A DNA stretch of 64,000 nucleotides from positions 50,530,001 to 50,594,000 of the forward strand of contig OX485804.1 of NCBI GenBank assembly GCA_950295325.1, in the 5' to 3' direction. The position numbers and the translations under genes are program-made. Source of the DNA: Polytrichum commune (Eukaryota; Streptophyta; Polytrichopsida; Polytrichales; Polytrichaceae). Under the pieces are notes generated by a model, which saw only the letters and a program-made list of their open reading frames with translations, ran no database searches and had not been told where the DNA came from. The first letter of the stretch is position 1; every line of letters begins with the position of its first letter. Positions 25,146 through 37,189 of this stretch are shown one piece after another.

Positions 25146-25499
25146 CCGCACTAAACTCGATGTTTAGTGCACCTAGATGCGCGTAGTATACGCCACTTTG
25201 GTAATTAAACCCACCCAATTCACAAAATGACCAATATAATTAATGGATCGGACACCACCGAGTCATCCCGATTGCATGCTTGATGACCAAAAAGTGTCGA
25301 AGTTAAAAAAGTACAACAGCCGAACTCGGGCGCGTTGAGTGGGAAACGGAGCAAAAGACGCATAATAAAGTCACATAGAGCGAAATGAATAAACAAAAGG
25401 GGAGTGGTGGAGCGCGCTAAACTTAGCAACCGACCCCAACATCCTTCCCATCTCCAATATAGAAAACGCCAACAAATGGTAGGGTAGGGTGTATGGCCG

Positions 25500-26590
25500 C
25501 TACACTATATGGTACCTCGCTAGTACATACTAGTGGCAGCGCGAGGGAAGGGGGGGTGGCTTGCAAGGGAGGTGCCAACTGCAGTGAAGGCGATGATGAT
25601 GATGATGATGATGATGATGGGCCCCGGGCTAGATCACATCTGCCCAGGGCTGGGCACGCCTCCTTCACTGCCAGGATGAAGTCCATGCTCCCTGCCCGCT
25701 CCGTCCAACTTCAAAAACTAAAATTATCCTTGCATTCTTGAAGTCCGTTTGTCCATATAACCCGTATTGAGTGCACTTCATCTTCAAGGTCCAAAATCCA
25801 ATCTACATGTTCACTTTCATTAAGGAAAAAAATAAGCGATTGATTGGGATTTCGTTTTCGAAGTGGAACCGTCAATAAAGCATGTCGTTAACTTGGAAGT
25901 CAAAAATATTACAAAACCCTCATTAGCACCGATGTTGTAATTCTTGTGACTTGCCATTGAACGGGTCTTTCTCATTCACATTGAGTGTGATTTCTCAATG
26001 AAAGTGAACATGTAGATTGGATTTTGGACCTTGAAGATGAAGTGCACTCAATATGGGTTATATGAACAAGAAAACGGTAAAACCGTGAGGCTTTGTCCTT
26101 TATTATGAAAGACTACAATTGTAGTTGTCCACTTTGCTCATGCCAATTCATGGCTATTCAATATACCAAACCTTTGTTGGATTTTGTGCACCTTCTTCTC
26201 AAATACGGATCAAGGATTGAAGCTACTCATTTATCACCCGGAATTTTTAAAATAAATAATCAAGAACTGCTAAAATAACTATAGTTAACTAGATTTCTTT
26301 CAATGCATTTTAGGGAGCACTTGTATATATATATATAAACTATAGTTAACATCCACATTACATAAAGTGGATCAAAAATAACAAGAACAAGAAACGTCCA
26401 AGTGTGAACACAAAATGGTTAGGAAATTTGCTTTTGAAACGAAGAAGTTGATGCATAGTCTCTGTCCTACAAACAGAGCCAACAAACGGCCTTCAAGAAT
26501 GCAAGGACAATTCTAGTTTTCGAAGTCGGGCAAAGCGGGTAGGGAGCTTCATCCGGGCAGTGAAGGAGGCGTGCCCGGGGCGACGAGGAC
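25500..26590. mobile_element. Large inverted-repeat element with nested arms
   Basis: Outer arms at about 25636-25745 and 26480-26582 are complementary (CACGCCTCCTTCACTGCC versus GGCAGTGAAGGAGGCGTG). Inner arms at about 25751-25820 and 25985-26062 share the complement of TGAAAGTGAACATGTAGATT. A (GAT)n tract lies at about 25590-25620. A diverged relative of one arm is at about 40500-40720 (GACTCAATATGGGTT). No coding capacity; probably a foldback-type non-autonomous element. Confidence 0.65.
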
Positions 26591-28660
26591 GCAGAAGTGA
26601 AGTGAAGTTATATCTAGCAAGTAGCCTTGCGAGTGTAGAGGAGGTCACAATTGAAAGGGAGAGTGGAGCTGGGGAAGGCGGGGCTGGACGGGGCAGGGCG
26701 GGCCTGGGTACGGTTGCTTTTGTAGTGCACACTACGGCAGGATAATTAAGCTTGCCGTTGCTTCCTCCCTTTGCTTTTTGTGTGAGTGAGTGAGTGAGTG
26801 AGTGAGTGGGAGGAGTGGAAGGGAGGCCACCCACATTCTTCGAAAACGCCGGTTTCAAAACGGAGTTCGGTAAGAGCCGAGGTCAAAGGATTTCAGCCTT
26901 CACGTGCGCCTGATTTCAAGGAACTCGATTTCAAGGTTGGTCCCTCTTTCATTGGTTATAAATCGGTTTCGTTTTCTTTCCTTTTTAATGTCATTTGGGT
27001 ATCTTTGTACAGAGGGTGGTTTCACACTTTTTGACACTAGTAGGGTGTGGTTGTTTGACGATATTTTTGGTACCATCGTGGATGTTGATTATTGATACCG
27101 TGCATTCACATGTACACCGGTGTAACGTTGGTATAAGTGTCCGTTTTTAACTCTGATCCAAGACAACGGGTTTGCTAGGCTTAAAATGTTCGTTTCGGAC
27201 GTTTTCAAATATGTGTGGGCTCCACACGAGAGTGGGAGAGAGGGGGTTATTGTATATGAGTGTACCTCTCCTCCATCCAATGCCAAAACTTGATCCCTAT
27301 AGGTTTGTTGCCGATTCATCTCCAATGATCCTTGAGTTGACTGATTTGGGGTCTTTCAAGCTGATTCCGGTGTCAAATCAACTTTAAAAGGCAACCTTTA
27401 AGTTACATAGTATTTCATGTTTTAAATTTTGTTTATGTTGGGTGAATGAGAGGTACAATGATACCCTTTCTTTGTGAGAGTGATGGTGTACGCCTTCTTG
27501 TGGGAAGGGCTTTCACCTACAAGTTGATGGCATGTATGAAGTGGTTGTGTACCATGTTGCCAAGGGTGGCTCAAACTCAAGGCCTAAAATAAAAACACCA
27601 AAGTTGAACCATAAAGGTTGAAACAAAATCGTTAAAAATCGTTAAAAACATCTTAGTTGAGTGTAGAAGCTTATCAAAGAATGCCGGCACTTCTTGTGGT
27701 AGGTATGACTGTATGGATCGAAGATTTGTAAAGTTGGGATTGTTCGCATGCCCAAAATCATAAGATTATAACGTATACATGTATGTTGGTGTTTTCAGGG
27801 GTTTAAAGGCACGAGGGTTTAAATTATCACAATCTTAAGTTGTGTGAAAACCCACCCATTTGCATCTTATTTCCATATCCATCGAACTCACGAATTTGGC
27901 TTAGTAAAAGCCTGGAGCATGCCAAACACATGGTTGGAGTTGGCACTCTAAGCTGAAGGATGGCATGTCATTCATTGTATTTGGTAGGTCATTCAATTTA
28001 CTACGACGCTCTTTTTATCCAATTTGAAGATCTATTTTGTGGTTAATTATGCACTTTTCATTCATGAGACACTTAATTATTTTAACCAAACCATGTGGAA
28101 ACCTAGGGAAATTCTTGCATGCTATGTACCTCTAATCTATCCACCAAAAACATTTTGAAATACTATGTAGCCCGAAAATTAATCTACAAGTTGATTAATG
28201 ATTTATAAGCAACATGAAAGACCCCACATTAGTCCCATGAGTCACATTTGAGATGAACTCACCACAAATCTAGTAGAGTCACGTGCATACTATGGATAAA
28301 TGAAAGTAAGCATTGTATGCAACAAATTCCCTCTCGGCATCCTTCACTACCATGCAATCGACCCACTTGGATTGCCAACTCTCACTATTTCACCTCATCC
28401 CAATTTGAATTTGGGGTAACCTTTGTGTGGCAAAGAAGTATTGTTGCATATGAAAGTACCTCTTATGTGTGCCTATTAAAAAAATGCCCAAATTAAGTTT
28501 GTGGTTAATTTTTCTCAAGTGCGCCCTTGCAAACTAAGTTGAGGTCTTTTAAAATAATTTGGATGTCAAATCAACTAAACAAAGTAACAGCTACAATACA
28601 TATTATTTTAGAGCCTTTAGTTATACCGAGGAAGGTTTAGGGTGTGGACACCATGTCGCT
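26591..28660. other. Intergenic DNA
   Basis: GC-richer to about 26850 with a GTGA repeat (about 26780-26805), then ordinary AT-rich DNA. No gene is recognisable. Confidence 0.35.
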
Positions 28661-28664
28661 GAGG

Positions 28665-28724
28665 TGTTGTGAATGGAGGGTGTGTGGTTGTGGGCAAACC
28701 ACATCCAAGCCATCCATTCACAAC
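28665..28724. repeat. 60-bp imperfect hairpin
   Basis: GTTGTGAATGGAGGGTGTGT pairs with the complement of its right arm, CATCCAAGCCATCCATTCAC, around a short loop. No element ends or promoter visible. Confidence 0.6.
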
Positions 28725-29845
28725 GCCCCATCCTACGGTTTATGAAATTGCTCATGCAACCTGGAGAAATTTATGGTGGATGAAATTTTAGCATATAAAA
28801 AATAAATGTTTGCAAGATGAAGGTGTTGATTCTTCATCCCATCACATGAGAGCATTTGTGTGGGATTTTGAAGTTTTGCAAGCTCTACCCGAGGGGAAGA
28901 GAAGCCAAAAGTTGGGGTAGCATAAGAACCTTTAGACGTGTCAGATCACAATCGATGGCCGAGATCTTCCTGGCCCACAACCACACGGGAGGCGTTCACA
29001 ATGCCTCAGTGACGCGGGTGCGGACATGTTGGTTGCACAACCTCAACCTTGGCATTGTGAAAGGGGTTTGTGGAGTGAGAGGGAATTATTGGATGCAAGT
29101 GTAGTTCCCATTCGTCCAGATGAAAATGTCTAATATGCAACAAATCCCTTCTTGCCACGACGCCTCGATCCAAGTGGGCCTTTCACTTGTATGCAACACT
29201 CAAAGCCAAGAGACATTATATGTTCTACACTGTCCAAACAACCAATTTGACCTTTGTTGTCAAAAAAATGAGATATACAGTGGACAATTATAGCATTGCG
29301 TAATTCCAAATAGTAAGTGACACTACATACAATATTTAGTGTAGTTCCAATGTCAAACCAACTAAAAGCTACTAGTAACCCTCCGGACTACATAGTATGC
29401 CAAGACGTGCATATGTATTGGGATGAATAAGGAGTTCACTCGCATGCGACAATTCCCTCCCTCACCCCATGGCCAAGCCCCAATGACAAGCCCGAGGTCG
29501 GCGTGTTGGGTGCGGTAACTTAAGCCAAATGATGTTTCCGAGTGGGGATTCCAAGTGGGCAATTGGGAATTGGGAATTGGGGCTCGAGGGAAGAGCCTAG
29601 GGTTAGAGGTGACACGTGTTTGGACGCATAGGCTTGGTGTAAGGCCAAGTACAAATAGTACCCTCATCAAGTACTACGATCTCGAGTATTAAATTGCAAA
29701 AGCTTTGCGGGGGCCAATGAGTGCTCGTTGAGGAGGTGGCCTTCTCAACCTCAAGCTCAACCACGTCCCCTACTTTCAAATCCCGAGCTATTTAATTCCA
29801 CTTGACTTATTAGCTCAAAGCATCTCCCATCCAACAAACAGGGAG
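28725..29845. other. Intergenic DNA with a MITE fragment
   Basis: No gene seen. Near 29285-29320 is a fragment of the ATTCCAAATAGTAA MITE family (GTAATTCCAAATAGTAAGTG then ACACTACATAC). Confidence 0.4.
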
Positions 29846-29849
29846 AGCC

Positions 29850-30060
29850 GACTGCTAGTTACAAATGAACCGGTAAAGTTTGAGAAATAAGCGGTTGAAG
29901 TTTTGGATGGTAGGAGGATTATTGATCGTTTGTGAGGGATCTATGGTAGAATATACCTATGGTTGATGAAGAAAACCCAAAAGGACTTGACATGTGAAGT
30001 GGTTGGACTTGGAGAGACTAAGATCGCAATGGATTATACCCAAAAATCTCCCCGGGCACG
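29850..30060 (+). repeat. Dispersed repeat, copy A
   Basis: About 200 bp resembling 32075-32280 throughout: AGTTACAAATGAACCGGTAA, GTTTGAGAAATAAGCGG, and the shared end CCCAAAAATCTCCCC. No ORF or termini; probably a decayed transposon fragment. Confidence 0.65.
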
Positions 30061-32074
30061 GCTCCAATGGACCCTCCCCAATTCAACACGTGGAAGTGGT
30101 TGGTGGAGGTGGATTTAGCAGGCGAAGTGGTGGTAGAGCCCATTATGAAACGGTCGAATGAGAAAGCGAATCTTCACCTTCATTAAGTCATTCCAATGAG
30201 CTTCAACATTGACGAGGTAAATGGTTACTGGCACAATTTGAATTTGTTAATCATATTGCATTGATTGTGTGTCTTTATATCCTATGAGAAGTGGGTGTAG
30301 AGTTGAAAGTGTTTGGAGGATGTTGGTAAACAAAGTTTTAGACCTAGGGTCTTGGGAAGGGGACAAGGATATTTGTAAACGTGGAAAAAAAAACTTGTCC
30401 AAAATCAATAATACATTTGAAGGTAATCTAGTGCGCCATCAAAACATGCATATTGCAAAAATAAAAAATAAAAAATAAAAAATGGAGGAAGATACCAAAG
30501 AACATGACAAACCCTAATCATGCATAAGTCTATATTTACTTAAACCCCGTTTAGGGTATGTGTAGGGCAAATGAGGCTAATGTGGACGCCTCCAACTATG
30601 TGGAATCATTTAGCTAATGAATTTGAGAATGAGAAGCTTGAGCATGTTAGCAATTGCAAATCATGACCAAAGAATTTGAAATTGGTGAAATCGGAGGTGA
30701 GGAAGGTGATGATCTAGGCTCCAAAATCAAAGATTCTATGCTTCCCAATTTGGTGTTATAGGGGGAACTCTTTCATTGTTCAATATTGTGTAAGTGGATG
30801 ACATCATTGGCAAATTCTACATGGGCCATTTGCAAGTGAAACCAAGCTCAATGCCAATATTGGTTGTGTCGTGTCTCTAAAGTGGTCACGAGTAAGATAA
30901 AATGTTGTCAAATTGGCTTTTCATCATAGAATACCTACAACACAAAGTTAATTGGCACCTCACAACCACATGCCACCTCCTAATTTGCCCAACTTGCACA
31001 CAAAAATCAAGCGTGTCATATCTCGATGGATAGTATTTCTAATTATGGAGGATGTTGGGTGTAGTTTGATTTTTGCAATGGCGACTAACCGAAACATCAT
31101 CATGGTGGCAACTAAATCACCATATATTACTCACCCACCAAATTAGAGCGATTGTACCGCCAACTAGGAGCCAGAATCAGCTTAGATGAGCCTCATCTGA
31201 CTTAGTCGGTCAAGATCTTAGTGTTTCCAAATCCAACCGGTTGCACATTGACATCTTTTGGTTGTTATTCATTGATGTGAGGAATATTATACAAAATTGT
31301 CTAAAATGATCAATCATTGTTCATAAAGTTTTGAACTTGAACTAGTACTTTTTAAACTCAACCAATTCATCTGTAACAAGTGGTTGGTTCTCCCTGTTGA
31401 TTGTGGCATCTCAAGGAAGGGAGATAATTGGCATGATACCGATGGAGCTCCCTTGACACCCTCACCATTGAGTCCTTCGTTTCACATTTGGGCGAACTAA
31501 TCCATACACTCATTCCTTGTTGGATGCTTAAACCCTTGCCTCCAAGGAACCAATGTATGGGTTATCTTGCCCCAACCTCATTTCAACAACTTACAATCAG
31601 CCTTTGATACTACACCAATCATCCCAAATTGCGTGTTAAGTACTAGGTATTTGGAGTTACGTAAAGCATTAACTATTTAACAAGAATCTATCATTTAACC
31701 ACACGAAGTGATTCATAACCTATAATGTCCGAACAACCTATTGAACTCTCGTTAGTAAAAATTGAACTCCCGAGTAAGACATTATTGGCACTGCATGACT
31801 CCAAATAGTAACATGCACTTAATTGTGATAATCACTGTACTGTACTTGGTACTGAAAGATGTTTACCATTTTGTGAATCAATTTCTCTTAATTTTAGAAT
31901 GAAAGTGTATCAAAATCAAGGAAGGAGCATTGACTTGCAAGCCAGGGTGGGACCCTTGCCTATGTTGGGGTTGCATGGTCATCCCCAGAAATGGGTTAAC
32001 ACTTTTCGTTCCCAAACTAACAATGACAGAGGACTTGGTACAGTAAATATGATATTTAGGGCCTATGATCGGGG
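30061..32074. other. Intergenic DNA with an 84-bp palindromic MITE
   Basis: No gene seen. At 31490-31573 lies a copy of the small palindromic element described at 42028-42113 (GGGCGAACTAATCCATACAC at the left). An ATTCCAAATAGTAA-family fragment occurs near 31795. Confidence 0.45.
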
Positions 32075-32285
32075 AGAACCGGCAGTTAGTTACAAATGAA
32101 CCGGTTAAGTTTGAGAAATAATTGGTTGAAGTTCACGACTGCAAGAAAATTACCGATCATTTTAGAGGAATTTATAGAATATACCCCAATTTAATAAAGG
32201 AAAACCGAAGGATGTCAACATGTAATCGGTTGGACTTGCAAACACTAGGGTCTCAACTGATTATGCCCAAAAATCTCCCCAATCG
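32075..32285 (+). repeat. Dispersed repeat, copy B, cut by a MITE
   Basis: Counterpart of 29850-30060. The similarity stops at CCCAAAAATCTCCCC, just before the left terminus of the MITE at 32290. Confidence 0.65.
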
Positions 32286-32289
32286 TTGT

Positions 32290-32932
32290 TTAGGGCCACT
32301 TTGCACATGAGCCAAGAGCCGTGACCGTGAAGTTGTGAGAGCCCAAGAGAAAGTGTGCAAAGGCCGTCTCAAGACACCTCCAAAATCATGTAGTGCGGTG
32401 GTTACGGACCCTCAAGTGTAGTGTAAAGTCATATGGGATCAGAACCTCAACCCAATGCTATTTCAATGAGTTTCTATTCATGCGGTCCTCACACATGATA
32501 GAATAGAATAGAATAAGTCAATGGTGGTTACGGACCCTCAAGTGTAGTGTAAAGTCATATGTGATCAGAACCTCAACCCAATGCTATTTCAACGAGTTTC
32601 TATTCATGCGGTCCTCACACATGATAGAATAGAATAGAATAAGTCAATGGTCGTGAGCATTCAGAGTGCCATGGTCTCCCAATTTTGTGTTAGGCCTACC
32701 TCCAAGAGGTGGTTTTTTAAAATAATCCAAGTGACCATGAAACATGATCCATTTGATGCCATGTAAGGAATCCATGTAGACTTTACATCCATCTTGCATT
32801 CACATACTCCGTCGGTCCCTCGAGCGTAGTGTGAAGCAGCGAACTTACACTGGCTCTGCCTTTTCCACCAATGAGAGTGCTTGAAGTGTACTGGTCACGG
32901 GCTCTCAGTCTCGTGTGTGAAGTGGCCCCTAG
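32290..32932. mobile_element. ~640-bp MITE with GGCCACTTCACACACGA-type ends
   Basis: The left end TTAGGGCCACTTTGCACATG, followed by GAGCCGTGACCGTGAAG, is inverted at the right end (GGTCACGGGCTCTCAG then GTGTGTGAAGTGGCCCCTAG). It encloses a tandem 126-bp duplication. No target duplication could be recognised. Fragments of the family lie at 11366 and 18477. Confidence 0.75.
32397..32648 (+). repeat. 126-bp tandem duplication
   Basis: Two nearly identical consecutive copies (32397-32522 and 32523-32648) starting GGTGGTTACGGACCCTCAAG and ending with GAATAGAATAGAATAAGTCA. The very low divergence implies a recent event inside an older MITE. Confidence 0.92.
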
Positions 32933-33529
32933 TGTCATATGGTATTCAATATCACTATGGTAGCTTTTCGGATGACACTTCTTATTAATGAGTGAACAAA
33001 TATTGTCATGGATGATGGGTGAGTTCACCCATTGGCCAAAACCCTACCTTCTCTTGTCACCAACTTGTGATGAAATAGTGTCATGGATGATTGAGTTTTG
33101 GATGAAAAATCACTTGGTACGTGACAGTAATTACAACACTGTAAATCTATAATCCCCCAAAAAAATTTACAAAGAATGACAAATAATGTTGAGTTAAAAT
33201 TGTAGTGTTGGGGACACTACACCGAGGTTTACAATTGGTATTGAGCAAGACAATTAGAATTGGTGACACTACACTATCATATTTAGTGTAGTATATTGTT
33301 GGGAACTTGGTAATATGTACTTGTAACTTATCCGGGCATCACACGCCGTAGGTCTCATCCAATACCTATAGGCCATGAGCCTGAAGTGGGGAGTATAGTA
33401 GAGTACAGCCTAGCCTCAACTACACTTTATCTTTGTACAATATATTAGCTTGGAGCATCCGTGCACATGAATTATGAACCGTGAAGGACCGAAGGTTGCA
33501 AGGTCAATCGATTTTTTTATATATATATA

Positions 33530-33671
33530 CTTCCTCTGTCCCAAAATGATTGTCCTACACCCTGGAGTTTTCTATCCCAAAATGTTTGTCCTACAAACAT
33601 TTTAGGATAATTTGGGACATAAAATTATGGGGGGGGGGGGGGGTAAGACAATCATGTTGGGACGGAGGGAG
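33530..33671. mobile_element. Stowaway-type MITE (Tc1/mariner) flanked by TA
   Basis: A 142-bp element with ends CTTCCTCTGTCCCAAAATGA and the complement of CTCCCTCCGTCCCAACATGA, with about 23 of 27 terminal positions matching. It is flanked by TA on both sides (33528-33529, 33672-33673). The terminus is the classical plant Stowaway consensus. The interior has a second inverted pair (CCCAAAATGTTTGTCCTA / TAGGATAATTTGGG) and a 15-base poly-G run. Confidence 0.9.
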
Positions 33672-33673
33672 TA

Positions 33674-34785
33674 TTTGTCTTCCTTTTTTTTCTCATTCAT
33701 CCCCTTGCCCAATTCCCCCACATTTGGAATAGGGTCTAGCCTTGTTTATGTCTCGTCTTCGTTTTATGCATTGGTCCTAGCGTGCACAGATTGGCTTGAT
33801 AAGTACAATAATAAGGTTGGAACATGTGAGGTACATGGCCCTATCGTGGGCATTTCCAACTCCACAAGTATATTTAGCCATTAGATTGAGGCATGAAATG
33901 TCTCCATCGTGTTAGCAATTGCACATCATGAACATTGCCCTTCTTGAGTTTGTCATGAATCGGAGTTGAGATGCCACATTGAAGATTCTTTGCCTCCTTG
34001 AACGATCACATATTAGACCCTCTCATTTGTGTTATTCATTGAACTTAGTACAAATGGGTATGTTTTGAGCATATAGTCCAATCTCATCTTACTACTTCTA
34101 TATAAAGCACCCCTTTGAGCACGTGAGATCTTTAACATGCACGATGATTTAAAACGATTGGTTGAAATAAAGTTCTACCTCGAGAAGTGGTCCTATAAAA
34201 CACCAACATGACCAAAATAAATAAATAATACAATCGAGTTTATGGAATCCCAACTTTGTGTAATTCAAAAACTCTGGATGAAAGTCAAGGCCCTTTGCAA
34301 TCTAGAATGGTTACATAGCATCCCCCAAAACTACAAGTTTGAGCATTGATTTCTTAGTCTCTCTGAACATTAATCATAACATTAAGTAGTAATGCTAGCA
34401 GGGTACCCTTTGAGTACTTGCAATATTACCTCAACAAGAATGAAAAGCTTGCAAAGGAATGGTGAATATACGGGGAATTAATAAAAAAGATAATAGCTTT
34501 GAAAAGGTGTTGAAAAAATTTCCAATGCGGGTATCAGATGACATTTCCAAAAAGTACAACTACATTTTTGACATCCCCGACCTTTCCCATTGTTTTATAG
34601 TTATTTAGATTTGTTTAGATTCTAATTTAGCCTAGATTAGAACATGTATCGTCACTTGGCATTTGTTTTATCCTAGTAACCGAGATAATTAATTCTAAGT
34701 AGTGAAAGTAACTACCCAAATAGTTTAAAATAACACTATTTCGATATGTGAGGTACTATTTGATTCGTCACTCTCAAACATGTTG
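33674..34785. other. Intergenic DNA
   Basis: No gene recognisable; AT-rich with short open frames only. Confidence 0.35.
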
Positions 34786-34930
34786 CATAACATTATTCAA
34801 ATCCATCACAGTGTTCTGTGGGACTGACAACATTCTATGGAATATTCCCATGTTTGAATTGAATATGGGAATATTCCATAAATTACTGTCAGTTCCACAA
34901 AACATTGTGATGAATTTGAATAATGTTATG
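34786..34930. mobile_element. 145-bp near-perfect palindrome (MITE or hairpin RNA locus)
   Basis: Arms 34786-34853 and 34863-34930 are almost perfect inverted copies (CATAACATTATTCAAATCCA to TGGAATATTCCCAT, mirrored to AATAATGTTATG), separated by a loop of about nine bases. Few differences between arms imply a young or constrained structure. Target duplication unclear. A transcript would fold into a long stem of the sort cut by Dicer-like enzymes. Confidence 0.8.
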
Positions 34931-35329
34931 TGTCCACTTTGGCATTATAATATTATATGTCATAATTGATAAATTCATGTGATATGGCTTGTGAAGAAGT
35001 TAGACACTAGGTTATTTATGGTTCACACTGCAACCAATGGTGGGATTCAAAGGGGGGGGGGGGCAAAGTTATCGTAATCGAGGTTAAATTAACACCTTAG
35101 GTAAGTGGCTCTAATTTGATCACATAAAAACCATTAATTAATAAGTAACATGCAAATAACTTTTGCTATATTGACATGGAAATTAATTTTTAAAACCCCA
35201 AATTAGTATAGGAGAATTTATTTGAGATGAGTTGGCCACAAACCCCGAGGGATTCAAGGTTTATAATGGATGGATGAGAGATACACTCATGTGTGATCTC
35301 CTCTCACCCACATTGGGCTGCTTCCGTGA

Positions 35330-35386
35330 GTCCACATAGGTTTCCGATGAGCCAAAACATAAAGGAAGTTAGATGAGCAACACAAG
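35330..35386 (+). repeat. Fragment of the ~215-bp satellite, split by a hAT insertion
   Basis: GGAAGTTAGATGAGCAACAC matches satellite units at 41.5-42.3 kb. The unit resumes after the hAT element at 36569 (CATAACTAGACTAGATCG). Confidence 0.6.
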
Positions 35387-35460
35387 CAGGGCTGTTTTTT
35401 CACAAAGTTTTTACCCGTCCACGTCCCAAAACCTCGAATTGAAATGCGAAAAAAATTGGA

Positions 35461-35584
35461 ACCCGTCCCAAAACCGGTAATTTCAAAACCAACCCGTCCA
35501 TGGAAAGGTTGAAGAAAAAACAACCCGTCCCAAAACCGGTAATTTCTAAACCAACCCGTCCATGAAAAGGTTAAAGGAAAAAAC
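35461..35584 (+). repeat. 62-bp subterminal duplication in the hAT element
   Basis: Two consecutive units (35461-35522, 35523-35584), each with ACCCGTCCCAAAACCGGTAA and later AACCCGTCCATG. The same motifs recur near the right end (36430-36495). Confidence 0.88.
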
Positions 35585-35820
35585 AAATCGATAAAGATAA
35601 CCCGAAAGATGTCGGCATGTGATTGGTGCACTTGTCACTTGGAAACAATAGTATCTTACTATCTTCGTTCATTTCTGCTTTTTCTATTATAATTACCAAT
35701 TTGCCAACCTGCCACTGCCCCATTTTGTCTGTTTGTCCACAGACTAGTTTAGAGAAACTGAACTAGACTCAGTCATTCAAACTCAACCGGTTCATTTGAA
35801 ACTAACTCGAATTCAAGAAG

Positions 35821-36144
35821 TTGGAGAGTGCCATTGGAACAATCTCTTCCTGCAATCTTGAACTTCAACATGTGTTTTCTCCAGAGTGGTCAATCAATTG
35901 GTCTGGTTTGAGTAACTTGTGGAGGAGAGTTATGGTGATTCCAGTGAGCACTGCAATATGTGAGAGGGGTTTTTCTAAACAAAACCTAATCAAAAGTCAT
36001 CTACGTACCTGCTTGAAGTTGGAAACTTTGGATGCTTTGATGCGCATTTCATGTGCAAATATTCTAGTTGAAAACATCGATTGGAATGCAGTGATGCTTG
36101 TTTGGAGAAACATGAAGGATAGGAGAATTCATCCACTTCTTTGA
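35821..36144 (+). pseudogene. C-terminal remnant of a hAT transposase
   Basis: The open frame to 36144 encodes a hAT dimerisation region: VSTAICERGFSKQNLIKSHL, then LDALMRIS. This resembles the animal-type ZMYM/ZBED-like hAT branch rather than the larger hAT gene at 13.3-16.8 kb, whose equivalent segment reads EDERTFSNVAFTKSKL. There is no ATG at the beginning of the frame and no DNA-binding or catalytic core upstream, so the element is non-autonomous. A GTAAGT donor at 36149 and a TATGCAG acceptor near 36291 suggest the ancestral gene's last intron is preserved in the 3' UTR. Confidence 0.83.
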
Positions 36145-36568
36145 AGGGTAAGTAGCTCTTTATTTTGAAACTTTTTAACATGTTTATATATACTAATTCT
36201 TATTCAATTACTAAGTTTACCTTCAATTGTAATCTTTGACATTATGTTAAAAAGGTTCTAAATTTTGTGGTTGATGAATTAATGTATGCAGGTGAATCAA
36301 GCACTTCAAGATTGATAGTTTGATTGGGTATTAGTGGTTTGATTGCATTATGCTTATATTCACATGTCATATATGACATAACGTAATTGATATTTGTACC
36401 ATTTTTTTTAATTAAAAAATGTTATTTTTAGAACCCGTCCAAAGTGAATTTGACACGTCCCAAAACCGGTTCATTTTCTAAGAACCCGTCCACTGGAAAT
36501 GTTTTTTTTTTATGAACATGTCCCTAGACATGTTAGGGACCTTGTGAAAAAACACCCCTGAACACAAG

Positions 36569-37185
36569 TGCCATAACTAGACTAGATCGTTTGGTTTGTC
36601 ATCGTCTCTTGTCAATAGTGGAAACAACCTAGTGAAGAAGCAACATACCCACATACCTTATTGTTGAGCTTTGACTATTTGTGTCTCTCTCAACCAACAA
36701 TGATATATATATATATATATATATAATCTTCATAACATTATAACATTATTGTTAGCATTCATTTAGAATCCTTAACTTCTATCTTATAGAGGAGTTGTGT
36801 GCTCTATGGCCATTGTTTAATGTGAATTTTAGAGTGTTTTTTTCCCTCCTAATAGATCATATAGTGCATTTTGTCCATTTGATTTTCAAGGATTATAGTT
36901 TTATGAGATTGGAGACGCGAATGTTAAAAGCGAGAAAGAAAACACATGGTAGAAAATGATGTGATAGAAGTAGGTGTAGAAGAGCTTAAATAAAATTTGC
37001 AATAATGACAACTAAAGGAAAATGTGAAGATGGAGACGAAGTGTTGGGATCAAGCTTCAATGGAAGGATAGTGATGTCGAGACATTAATCGTTTTGCACA
37101 TGGAGATGGAACCAAAGTTTGTAAATAATGGTGAAAAACAAGATAAGTTGTAATTTTTTTGCAAAATGTCAAGTTCACATTGAGG
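36569..37185. other. Intergenic DNA
   Basis: Continuation of the disrupted satellite fragment, then AT-rich DNA with a (TA)n run at about 36703-36724. No gene seen. Confidence 0.4.
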
Positions 37186-37189
37186 TCAA

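Larger units (their letters stand above)
35387..36560 (+). mobile_element. 1174-bp hAT element with perfect 8-bp target duplication
   Basis: Ends are CAGGGCTGTTTTTTCACAAA at the left and, inverted at the right, CAGGGGTGTTTTTTCACAAG. The exact direct repeat AACACAAG flanks it (35379-35386 and 36561-36568). The subterminal DNA contains repeated CCCGTCC and CCAAAACCGG motifs on both sides, probably transposase-binding sites. It is internally deleted, keeping only the 3' part of the transposase gene. Confidence 0.93.

Noticed and set aside
35287-35631. 114-codon minus-strand frame
   Set aside because: It runs across the left end and subterminal repeats of the hAT element, so it cannot be an ancestral gene.
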